A stretch of DNA of 17,441 nucleotides from Candidatus Staskawiczbacteria bacterium (GTDB lineage: Bacteria; Patescibacteriota; Minisyncoccia; Minisyncoccales; Staskawiczbacteraceae). The stretch lies in contig JAPLZD010000042.1 of NCBI GenBank assembly GCA_026395195.1, positions 1-17,441 of the forward strand, given 5' to 3'. Below, one piece after another: positions 1 to 6,112 of the stretch (position 1 is the first letter of the stretch; every line of letters begins with the position of its first letter). The position numbers and the translations under genes were made by a program. Under the pieces are notes generated by a model that did no database searches, was not told the DNA's origin, and was given only the letters and a program-made list of their open reading frames with translations.

Positions 1-358
1 CATTTATTACAACTTTTTGCGATAAATCATAATTATCCAGAACAACCAAGGCGGTCATAAGTTTTGTAAGGCTTGCGATAGGAAGACGCTCCTCGTCGTT
101 TTTGCTGAAAAGAATTTCTTGCTGGCCAGAGGAATTAATAAACACAGAAATTGCTGATTTGGCGTTAATGTTTGGCTCCTCAGATTGTTCTTTCCTTTGA
201 GGCAAATTAGATTTTTCTGCCGCAATGTTCGAATTATCGGAAACACTGGCAAGCATAGTTTTCAGGCCCACCCCCTCTGCGCCGCTAATCAATGCAGCAA
301 AAAATAAAATAAAAACTAAGGACAGTAAAACGCCTTGTACTATTTTTTTGACATTCAT
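1..358 (-). CDS. D-alanyl-D-alanine carboxypeptidase, S11 family, N-terminal part (cut by window edge)
   Basis: This is a penicillin-binding serine peptidase that would trim the terminal D-Ala from peptidoglycan stem peptides outside the membrane. Only the first 119 residues lie in the window. Residues about 5-26 form a hydrophobic signal or anchor segment. A polar linker follows, then a beta strand (AISVFIN) and the catalytic SxxK box, SLTK at residues 96-99 in the context PIASLTKLMTALVVLD, which is typical of S11. The start ATG at 356-358 overlaps the aspS stop as ATGA, so it is probably translationally coupled as the last visible gene of a tyrS-aspS operon. The SxN and KTG motifs would lie beyond the left edge. 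The family call is strong; the exact subfamily (DacA-, DacF- or PbpG-like) cannot be decided here. Confidence 0.85.
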   Translation of the reverse strand, partial: MNVKKIVQGVLLSLVFILFFAALISGAEGVGLKTMLASVSDNSNIAAEKSNLPQRKEQSEEPNINAKSAISVFINSSGQQEILFSKNDEERLPIASLTKLMTALVVLDNYDLSQKVVIN

Positions 359-1770
359 TTGAAGGTCTTTTTTGGCTTTTTAGCTATTTTTATATGAAGC
401 TCCTCCAATTGCTTTTTAGATATTTCCGACGGAGCGTCCATCATCAAGTCCCTTCCGTCTCCGGTTTTTGGGAAGGCAATAACTTCCCTGATATTTATTT
501 CGCCTAAAAGAATTTGTAAAAACCTGTCCGAACCGTAAGCAATCCCTCCGTGCGGAGGAGTTCCAAAGCTGAATGCTTGCAGCATGTGGCCAAACTTTTC
601 TTTGATATCTTCCTTTTTGTGGCCCATTATTTCGAATACCGCTTCAAGCGCTTCTGGCCTGTAGTTTCTGATTGACCCGCCTCCAATTTCAGAACCGTTT
701 AAGGTGATGTCGTATTGCGTGGTCAAAATGTTGCCAATATTTTTTTTATCCAAAAGGTCCTGCATAAATTCCGGCTTAGGCGCTGAAAAGGGATTATGCG
801 TAAACGTCCATTTTCCTTCGTCGTCCTTTTCAAAAAAAGGAAAATCTACAACCCAGCAGAATGCCAATAAATTTTTATCTTTTTTATCCTTCCTAATGTC
901 GGGCTTATCAGAATTATATTTTTCCATCGCTTCCTTATAAGAAATTTTTGGGAAAGGAATTTCTTGAATCTTTTTTTCAGGGAACAGCTTTTTTACTATT
1001 GTGATAATCATTCTTTCATTCAGCTCCATCACATCTTCCCTGTTTACAAAACTTAGCTCCATATCAATCTGCGTATGTTCGAATTGGCGGTCTCCCCTCA
1101 TGTCTTCGTCTCTCAAGCATTTTGCAATCTGAAAATATTTTTCCAGGCCTGCCGCCATTAATAATTGTTTATATTGCTGCGGCGACTGCGGAAGCGCATA
1201 AAATTTTCCTGGCTGTAATCTTGACGGAACTATAAAGTCTCTGGAGCCTTCGGGGGTTGATTTTGTGAGCATGGGAGTTTCAACTTCAACAAAACCTTCT
1301 TTGCTTAAAAAATCTCTAACAAATTGAAAAAACTTATGTCGCACAATAAGATTATTTTTCATTCTTTCCCTGCGTAAGTCCAAATATCTGTATTTCATTC
1401 TTGTTTCCTCTCCAATTTCATAACCATCTTTTTCTATGGACAAAGGCAGGGTTTCCGATTCAGACAAAACCTTCAAACCTTCGGCGGAAAGTTCCACTTT
1501 GCCGGTGTCAATTTTTTCATTTACCATTTGGTCGGGCCTTTTCACAATTTGCCCAGTAATTTCCACCACCCATTCTGGCCTTAAATTTTGCGCCAAATCA
1601 TAAACTTCCTTATTTGAAGGCACAAAAACAACCTGCATTATTCCAGAAATATCGCGCAGGTCAATAAACAAAATTTTCCCGTGGGCTCTTCTCACATTAA
1701 CCCAGCCCTGTACCTTAACTTTTTCGCCGACATGCTTTGCGGCCTCGACAACTAAAAATCTGTGTTCCAT
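355..1770 (-). CDS. aspS: Aspartyl-tRNA synthetase, bacterial type without GAD domain
   Basis: This class IIb synthetase charges tRNA with aspartate in the cytoplasm. At 471 aa it is about 120 residues shorter than typical bacterial AspRS (about 590 aa). Residues 1-105 are the OB-fold anticodon-binding domain. The catalytic core has motif 2 (CLRDEDMRGDRQFEHTQ) and motif 3 (GIAYGSDRFLQILLG). After YNSDKPDIR (about residue 292) the chain goes almost directly to WVVDFPFFEKD, so the GAD insertion of bacterial enzymes is missing, although the rest is of bacterial type. His30 in RRAHGKILFIDLRD matches the His of non-discriminating AspRS (Leu in the E. coli enzyme), suggesting that it also makes Asp-tRNA(Asn) for GatCAB; this is inference. 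One base separates it from tyrS, and it overlaps the next gene by 4 bp. Confidence 0.96.
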   Translation of the reverse strand: MEHRFLVVEAAKHVGEKVKVQGWVNVRRAHGKILFIDLRDISGIMQVVFVPSNKEVYDLAQNLRPEWVVEITGQIVKRPDQMVNEKIDTGKVELSAEGLKVLSESETLPLSIEKDGYEIGEETRMKYRYLDLRRERMKNNLIVRHKFFQFVRDFLSKEGFVEVETPMLTKSTPEGSRDFIVPSRLQPGKFYALPQSPQQYKQLLMAAGLEKYFQIAKCLRDEDMRGDRQFEHTQIDMELSFVNREDVMELNERMIITIVKKLFPEKKIQEIPFPKISYKEAMEKYNSDKPDIRKDKKDKNLLAFCWVVDFPFFEKDDEGKWTFTHNPFSAPKPEFMQDLLDKKNIGNILTTQYDITLNGSEIGGGSIRNYRPEALEAVFEIMGHKKEDIKEKFGHMLQAFSFGTPPHGGIAYGSDRFLQILLGEINIREVIAFPKTGDGRDLMMDAPSEISKKQLEELHIKIAKKPKKTFK

Positions 1771-1771
1771 A

Positions 1772-2971
1772 TTATTGCAGTTTTATTTTTATAAATCTTC
1801 TTTTGCCCACCTGCAGAACCACCCCGTCCTCCAAGGCAATTTCTTGCCGCCAGTCAACAATTTTTGTTTCGCTGCCGCCGGCCCGCTTTGTTACGCCCCC
1901 GCCCTCAATCAATCTTTTTGCCTCATTTTTTGATGGTGCTAATTTTGTGTCGCACAATAAATCCAGCGCCGGATAATTTTTTCTGCTAGTTTCAAAAATT
2001 TCTATTTCCGCAGGCAGTTCGTTGTCTCGGTGTATTTTGTTGAACTCTGCTTCAGCTTTTTGGGCGGCTTCGGCTCCGTGGTACATTTTTACAATTTCTT
2101 TTGCCAATTTTGCTTTTATGTCGCGCGGGTTATCGGAAGATTTTTTAATTTCTTCAATTTCAATTTTTGATAGCCTTGTGGCAATTTCAAAATAATCATT
2201 TATCAATTCATCTTTCATAGACATAACCTTGCCAAACATATCGCCCGGCTCGTCAATAATTGAAATTATATTCCCCCAGCTGGTGGACATTTTCCTGCCA
2301 TCCAAGCCATTCAACATTTTCAAAGTCATAATATCTTGCGGCTGTTGGCCAAAATTTTTCTGTATTTCGCGGCCTGCCTGCAAATTAAATAATTGGTCTG
2401 TGCCGCCAGTTTCCACATCGGCCTTCACAGCCACCGAGTCGTACCCCTGAAAAATTGGATAATCCAGCTCATGAGCGCCAATCGGCTTTGCCAAATCCCA
2501 TCTTTCTTTAAAATTTCTTCGTTGTATTAGCTGTTGAGCAGTAAAAATCATCTGCAAATCTACAAAATCCAGCACTTTCATTTTTTTAAACCACTCGCTA
2601 TTGTAACGCACCTCAACTTTTCTCATATCTAAAATTTTTCCAATCTGCCTTACATAATCCTTCATATTTTCCTTTATTTCTTTTTGGGTTAAAACTTTTC
2701 TCATTGCTTGTTTATCGGAAGCGTCACCAATGTGCGCAGTAAAATCTCCAATAATTAAAACAACTTTGTGCCCCAGCTCTTGAAAAGCTTTTAGTTTCCA
2801 AAATTGCATTGCTCTGCCAATGTGAATTTTAGGGCCAGTTGGATCAAGCCCGTGTTTTATTCTTAGTTGACGGCCGGATTCTAGCTTTTTTTCCAAAGCC
2901 TCTTTTATAATTACCTCCTCGACGCCACGGGTTAATATTTCCTTAATTTTTTGTTTGTCAGTATTTATCAT
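1772..2971 (-). CDS. tyrS: Tyrosyl-tRNA synthetase
   Basis: This class Ic synthetase ligates tyrosine to tRNA(Tyr). From the chosen ATG it has 399 aa, normal for the family. The HIGH box is HIGR at residues 50-53 (GPKIHIGRAMQFWKL) and the KMSKS loop is KMSTS at 227-231. GGTDQLFNLQAGRE (about 189-202) is the conserved active-site segment. The last 70 residues form an S4-like RNA-binding domain (APSKNEAKRLIEGGGV). The frame can be opened back to a TTG at 3001, but that would place the start inside the promoter -10 to -35 spacer, so the ATG at 2969-2971 is preferred. It has a short leader with no Shine-Dalgarno. It is the first gene of the tyrS-aspS-carboxypeptidase operon. Confidence 0.96.
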   Translation of the reverse strand: MINTDKQKIKEILTRGVEEVIIKEALEKKLESGRQLRIKHGLDPTGPKIHIGRAMQFWKLKAFQELGHKVVLIIGDFTAHIGDASDKQAMRKVLTQKEIKENMKDYVRQIGKILDMRKVEVRYNSEWFKKMKVLDFVDLQMIFTAQQLIQRRNFKERWDLAKPIGAHELDYPIFQGYDSVAVKADVETGGTDQLFNLQAGREIQKNFGQQPQDIMTLKMLNGLDGRKMSTSWGNIISIIDEPGDMFGKVMSMKDELINDYFEIATRLSKIEIEEIKKSSDNPRDIKAKLAKEIVKMYHGAEAAQKAEAEFNKIHRDNELPAEIEIFETSRKNYPALDLLCDTKLAPSKNEAKRLIEGGGVTKRAGGSETKIVDWRQEIALEDGVVLQVGKRRFIKIKLQ

Positions 2972-2991
2972 ATATTTTAAAACATTATTAA

Positions 2992-3020
2992 ATAATACCA
3001 AAAAAAATGCGGCATTGCAA
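2992..3020 (-). promoter_or_regulatory. Promoter of the tyrS operon
   Basis: On the minus strand, TTGCAA (3015-3020) is followed by exactly 17 bp and TATTAT (2992-2997), a good match to the housekeeping -35/-10 consensus. Transcription would start near 2985, giving a leader of roughly 14 nt before the tyrS ATG. Its -35 lies 25 bp from the -35 of the divergent plus-strand promoter, so the two may share regulation. Confidence 0.6.
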
Positions 3021-3045
3021 AGGTTTTTGCACTCAATGCAGGTAA

Positions 3046-3074
3046 TTGACCATATATTTAAAAAATGTTAATAT
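3046..3074 (+). promoter_or_regulatory. Extended -10 promoter of the small plus-strand unit
   Basis: TTGACC (3046-3051), a 17-bp spacer, then TAATAT (3069-3074), preceded by the extended -10 dinucleotide TG at 3066-3067 (TGTTAATAT). This is the best promoter match in the window. The predicted start is near 3081. Nothing on this strand lies downstream except the small unit ending at the terminator at 3413-3446. Confidence 0.65.
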
Positions 3075-3198
3075 CAAAATTGTTTAACCTGGTAGTGTGC
3101 CGGGGAATAAATTTGCACCTTTAAACCTGCTAGGAGAAAAACAAGCAGCTTCCCTTTACTCTTTATCCTGAAACGAGACAGACGCAAAGGATTTAGTC

Positions 3199-3378
3199 AT
3201 GGAAACTAACGGAACGAGCAATGGTTCGTGTCGTCGCACGACACCAACCAATCTGCCAATTGGGCCTTTCAATGGTAATGGCCCAAAAAGCGGCAAGAAG
3301 TTAACTTCCCGGATGAAGCGGGACCGAGAGCGCCAAAGGAAGAAGAGAAACAACATCCAATTGTCGGCGCTCATGTAG
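3199..3378 (+). CDS. Small basic peptide, 59 aa, function unknown
   Basis: I do not recognise this protein. The ATG at 3199 is preceded by AAAGGA (3186-3191) with a 7-nt spacing, one of few good ribosome binding sites in a window where most genes have none. The frame runs to TAG at 3376-3378. The N-terminal 25 residues are rich in Thr, Asn, Gly and Pro. Residues about 29-51 are strongly basic (PKSGKKLTSRMKRDRERQ, followed by RKKRNN), as in peptides that bind RNA or the ribosome. There is no membrane segment. It sits alone in a transcription unit with its own promoter and terminator. Its Arg codons (CGT, CGC, CGG, CGA) are GC-rich for this genome, partly because the region can fold. It may be a real small gene, or a chance frame in a structured RNA. 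Confidence 0.42.
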   Translation: METNGTSNGSCRRTTPTNLPIGPFNGNGPKSGKKLTSRMKRDRERQRKKRNNIQLSALM

Positions 3379-3412
3379 CCCCTTGTTTCCCCACCATAGA
3401 TCAGACAACAAG

Positions 3413-3446
3413 GCCCTGGTTGCACTTTACAACCAGGGCTGATTTT
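3413..3446 (+). terminator. Intrinsic terminator of the small plus-strand unit
   Basis: A perfect 10-bp stem, GCCCTGGTTG (3413-3422) with CAACCAGGGC (3430-3439), a 7-nt loop and a downstream T run at 3442-3447. The T run is on the plus strand only, so the direction is clear; the opposite strand has no comparable tail for murC. An alternative helix, CCTTGTT/AACAAGG (3381-3387/3407-3413), ends at the foot of the terminator stem. Confidence 0.85.
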
Positions 3447-3454
3447 TTAAAAAA

Positions 3455-4759
3455 TTAAAATTTATCTGCAAGCTTATAAATATCTCCTGCTCCCATTATT
3501 ATCAGCACATCTCCAGCTCCAATCTTTTCCCTGATAAATTTTACAATTTCCGCCATTGGCATATACACCACATTTTTCCTATCAATTTTTTTTACCAGCT
3601 TTTCAGCGCTGACTTCGGAATTTATTTTTTTTGTTTCTCTGCCGGCCACATCATAAATATCGGTGATAATTAGATTATCCACCAGGCACTGGTCCTGAGT
3701 TTGCTGAAAAGTTTTTACAAAATCATTAAACAAATAAAAAGTCCTCTGGTGCTGATGCGGTTGAAAAATGCACCAAATTTTTTCTTTTGGATATTTTCTC
3801 CTGGTAGCTTTTAAAGTAGCGGAAATTTCATTCGGGTGGTGAGCATAATCAGAAATAACAGTTATTTTTTTACCATCTGCCTCGCCTTCCTTAATTTCAA
3901 ATCTTCTCCAAGTTCCATTAAATTTTGACAGCGCCCCAAAAGCAACTCTGTTTGGAATGTTTAAAATTTTAGCCACAGCCAAAACAGCCAGCGCATTTGA
4001 AACATTATGCATTCCCGGAACTTTTAGAATCTTTTTCAACCGCCCGGCTTCTTTTTGCTTCACAGAATAACCAATTATTTTAAATTTTGGTTTTACAATT
4101 TTGGGCGGATATTTATCATCTTTATTAAAAACCAAATGCCCGTCAACAGGAAGCCGCACAACAAAATTTTTAAAAGCCTTTTTGACGTTGGCAAAGGTTT
4201 TAAAATAATCCAAATGCTCTTTGTCTATGTTTGTTATAGCAATAATTTTTGGCAAATAATGCAAAAATGAAGAATCATACTCGCAGGCTTCTATCACCAA
4301 AAGTTTGCTTTTTCCTGCGCGAAAATTAGAATCTCCGAATTCTTTGACTCTTGTGCCCACAATCACTGTTGGATCCAAGCCAGCCCCCGCTAAAACCAAC
4401 CCTGCCATTGCTGTTGTTGTGCTTTTTCCGTGGGCACCGGCAATGGCAATTGTATAAAATTCTTTTGTTAATTCTCCAAGAGCTTCGGGATAAGTTTGAA
4501 TTTTAATTCCCAATTCCTTGGCCATTTTATATTCAGGATTGTCAGGTTTTACTGCCGGGCTATACACAACTAAATTTATATTTGTAGAAATATTTTCAGC
4601 AGAGTTTCCAATAAAAATTTTAGCCCCTTTTTCCCTCACTAAGTCTGTAATTTCCGATTCAACCAAATCAGAACCACTCACTTGGTAGCCTTTTGAAATG
4701 TAATACTGCGCCAACGCCGACACCCCAATTCCGCCAATTCCTATTAAGTGTATTTTCAT
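3455..4759 (-). CDS. murC: UDP-N-acetylmuramate--L-alanine ligase
   Basis: MurC is the cytoplasmic ATP-dependent ligase that adds L-Ala to UDP-MurNAc, the first peptide-forming step of peptidoglycan synthesis. At 434 aa it has a slightly short but complete three-domain Mur layout. The UDP-binding loop GIGGIG is at residues 7-12. The ATP P-loop AGAHGKSTTT is at 107-116, with Ala where GTHGK is usual. The central domain has EACEYDSSFLHYLPKIIAITNIDKEH-type residues; DYAHHPNE and FQPHQHQRT are the C-terminal family signatures. The start ATG at 4757-4759 is fixed by AGGAG (4769-4773 on this strand), which overlaps the last codons of thpR, 4 bp upstream. The pair is probably co-transcribed. It is not in a division/cell-wall cluster here; no other mur gene is visible. 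Confidence 0.96.
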   Translation of the reverse strand: MKIHLIGIGGIGVSALAQYYISKGYQVSGSDLVESEITDLVREKGAKIFIGNSAENISTNINLVVYSPAVKPDNPEYKMAKELGIKIQTYPEALGELTKEFYTIAIAGAHGKSTTTAMAGLVLAGAGLDPTVIVGTRVKEFGDSNFRAGKSKLLVIEACEYDSSFLHYLPKIIAITNIDKEHLDYFKTFANVKKAFKNFVVRLPVDGHLVFNKDDKYPPKIVKPKFKIIGYSVKQKEAGRLKKILKVPGMHNVSNALAVLAVAKILNIPNRVAFGALSKFNGTWRRFEIKEGEADGKKITVISDYAHHPNEISATLKATRRKYPKEKIWCIFQPHQHQRTFYLFNDFVKTFQQTQDQCLVDNLIITDIYDVAGRETKKINSEVSAEKLVKKIDRKNVVYMPMAEIVKFIREKIGAGDVLIIMGAGDIYKLADKF

Positions 4760-4763
4760 GATT

Positions 4764-5332
4764 TTATTCTCCTAAAATATGCGACTCTAAAATAGTATAT
4801 TGCGGACCGCCGCGTTTTAATTCGCTTTCCATTACTTCAATTGATTCTGCTGTAAAAACCAAATCAATATCTTCGTTTATTTCCGGCCTTTCGTCTAAAT
4901 CAAATTTTCTAAATTCCCATTCAGAAATTCTTGCCAAAGTAATGTGAGGAACAAAACTTTTTCCTTCCGGCCTATAACTTACTTTTTCTAACAAACCTTC
5001 TTGCAGATCTTCTTTCAAATCAACCAATTCTTCAGACTTCTCTCCATTTGCCCAAACGAATCTTGGTGGATTTTTTTTGGGCGGGCCATAAACAATTTTA
5101 TTTAAATTTATTGAAAACCCATTATGCTTTTTCGCAACCTCCCCCACAACCTTACAAACATCGCCAATTTCAACGTCGGTTAAATCGCCCAAAAATTCTA
5201 AAGTAATATGCAAATTATCTTTGCTTGTCCATTTGGCAGGCAACTCGGGCCATTTATCGTAAAATCCGGCCAATTCCCTTTTGACCCCTCCGGTAAATTT
5301 ATGGCAATAAAAACTCGGTGACGCTTTTCCAT
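4764..5332 (-). CDS. thpR: RNA 2',3'-cyclic phosphodiesterase (ThpR/LigT family), apparent frameshift
   Basis: This 2H-phosphoesterase family opens 2',3'-cyclic phosphates at RNA ends. Both catalytic HxT motifs are present: HITLEFLGDL in the first half and PHITLAR in the second. The canonical N-terminus, MEKRHRVFIAINLPEG, is read from the ATG at 5330-5332 in one frame, while the continuation VKRELAGFYDKWPELP and the rest are in another. The switch maps to a GGGG run at 5285-5288. Adding one G restores INLPEGVKREL and a 189-aa protein of normal length. As deposited, the long open frame runs instead from 5387 through an unrelated start (MFMSSALILCFF) that overlaps the divergent gene and is unlikely to be real. 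This may be a sequencing or assembly error, a true mutation, or slippage. Confidence 0.85.
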
Positions 5333-5337
5333 ATTGG

Positions 5338-5366
5338 TTGAATATTATCATAAAAAAGCATAAAAT
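5338..5366 (+). promoter_or_regulatory. Candidate promoter of the PolX-N-like gene and efp
   Basis: TTGAAT (5338-5343), 17-bp spacer, TAAAAT (5361-5366), predicted start about 7 nt before the ATG at 5380. The region is very AT-rich, so chance matches are likely. On the other strand a TGA-TAATAT extended -10 (5342-5350) could serve thpR, making this a 47-bp divergent promoter region. Confidence 0.4.
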
Positions 5367-5379
5367 TAAAGCCGAAGAC

Positions 5380-6096
5380 ATGAACAAGGAAATTAGTAAA
5401 ATATTTGGAGAAATTATAAAGCTTTTGGAAATAAAGGGAGATAAGGCTTTGAGTTTTAAGATAAAAGCTTACAAAAAAGCAATTTACATTTTGGATAATT
5501 TGAAAGTTGATGTTTCTGAAATTTATTATGGAAAAATCCCTAAGCCCGCCGGAGGCGGGCCGGGATCCCGGCCACAAAGTGGCCTAGGGAAAATACAAGG
5601 GCTTGGCATTGGCGAAAAAAATGCTAAAAAAATTGAGGAGTATATTAAAAAGGAACAGGTTAAAGAATTCGAAGAGCTAAAAGAAGAAACTGCCATACAA
5701 AATGTGATTGCGCACTTCTTTGAAACAAAGGGCGTGGGGTTGCAAGAATTGAAAAATAATGCTAAAAAGAGAAAGATAATATATTCTAGGTTTACCAAGC
5801 CGGCAAAACAATTGCTGGAATTAGCCGGTTCAGTTGAAAAGGCCAAAGAAGCAATTGATAAAGTTGCCAGCTGGGCGAACACCAGAAAATTAGATTACGC
5901 AATTGAAACTGTCTTTAAAAAATGGCTGGAATTAGACAGATTAAAGCCAAAAGAAATTGTTAAAAAACCATTTTATAAGGGCGACCCGATGATTTATTCA
6001 ACAACCAAAAAGAAATGGTTTGTAATTTCCAAATACGGAGAATGGCTGGAATTTGCCGACAAAGAAAATACAATTGAGTGGCGTATAATCGAATAA
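5380..6096 (+). CDS. Helix-hairpin-helix protein related to the N-terminal domain of DNA polymerase X
   Basis: From the ATG at 5380 the protein has 238 aa. Residues 1-45 (NKEISKIFGEIIKLLEIKG ... FKIKAYKKAIYILDNL) match the 8-kDa-like N-terminal domain of PolX. GLGIGEKNAKKIEEYIKK is the HhH DNA-binding hairpin. The polymerase palm (GSxxR/DxD) and the PHP domain are absent, so it is not a polymerase. The C-terminal part (PFYKGDPMIYSTTKKKWF, then a GEWLEFADKEN segment) is a small beta-rich unit that I cannot name. An in-frame 54-bp palindromic insertion (5537-5590) lengthens the loop before the HhH. An upstream TTG at 5338 is possible but would remove the leader. efp follows after 16 bp, so the two are likely co-transcribed. 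DNA binding is inferred from the HhH only. Confidence 0.75.
   Translation: MNKEISKIFGEIIKLLEIKGDKALSFKIKAYKKAIYILDNLKVDVSEIYYGKIPKPAGGGPGSRPQSGLGKIQGLGIGEKNAKKIEEYIKKEQVKEFEELKEETAIQNVIAHFFETKGVGLQELKNNAKKRKIIYSRFTKPAKQLLELAGSVEKAKEAIDKVASWANTRKLDYAIETVFKKWLELDRLKPKEIVKKPFYKGDPMIYSTTKKKWFVISKYGEWLEFADKENTIEWRIIE
5537..5590 (+). repeat. 54-bp palindromic mosaic inserted in frame in the PolX-N-like gene
   Basis: An outer stem TCCCTA/TAGGGA (5537-5542/5585-5590) encloses three consecutive inverted repeats: GCCCGCC-GGA-GGCGGGC (5544-5560), the 16-bp perfect palindrome GGCCGGGATCCCGGCC (5558-5573), and GGCCAC-AAA-GTGGCC (5570-5584). The length is 18 codons, so the frame is kept; it encodes a Pro/Gly-rich segment (PKPAGGGPGSRPQSGLG) just before the HhH motif. 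It is far more GC-rich than the host gene. It resembles in concept the Rickettsia palindromic elements that sit inside genes. Confidence 0.75.
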
Positions 6097-6112
6097 TAAT
6101 TTATACAAAAAA

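Larger units (their letters stand above)
3081..3446 (+). ncRNA. Putative structured transcript of about 365 nt, family unknown
   Basis: The unit is bounded by a strong promoter and an intrinsic terminator and stands alone between two minus-strand genes. It is visibly GC-richer (53% over 3221-3340 by hand count) than the promoter region (about 28% over 3001-3080). Candidate helices are: GTTTAA/TTAAAC at 3082-3087/3121-3126; a 12-bp stem with one C/C mismatch at 3222-3234/3238-3250 closed by a CGC loop; TTGGGCC/GGCCCAA at 3260-3266/3280-3286; TCCCG/CGGGA at 3307-3311/3319-3323; and GAGCGCC/GGCGCTC at 3328-3334/3366-3372. It does not show the hallmarks of tmRNA, RNase P RNA or SRP RNA. It may equally be an mRNA for the 59-codon ORF inside it, or do both. 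Confidence 0.4.

Noticed and set aside
3156..3425. 89-codon open frame on the minus strand opposite the small plus-strand unit
   Set aside because: It has no Shine-Dalgarno, runs into the terminator stem and looks like a by-product of the GC-rich plus-strand region (MQPGPCCLIYGGETRG-type sequence with no family).
3081..3446. tmRNA, RNase P RNA or SRP RNA
   Set aside because: No tRNA-like end with a T-loop and CCA, no ALAA-type tag, no GAGGAAAGTCC/ACAGAA pair of RNase P, and no SRP GGAAGCAGCC-type core.
5299..5577. 92-codon minus-strand frame and the N-terminal extension of thpR up to 5387
   Set aside because: Both overlap the start of the divergent HhH gene. The extension (MFMSSALILCFF) replaces a canonical thpR start that is present one frame away, so it is explained by the frameshift.
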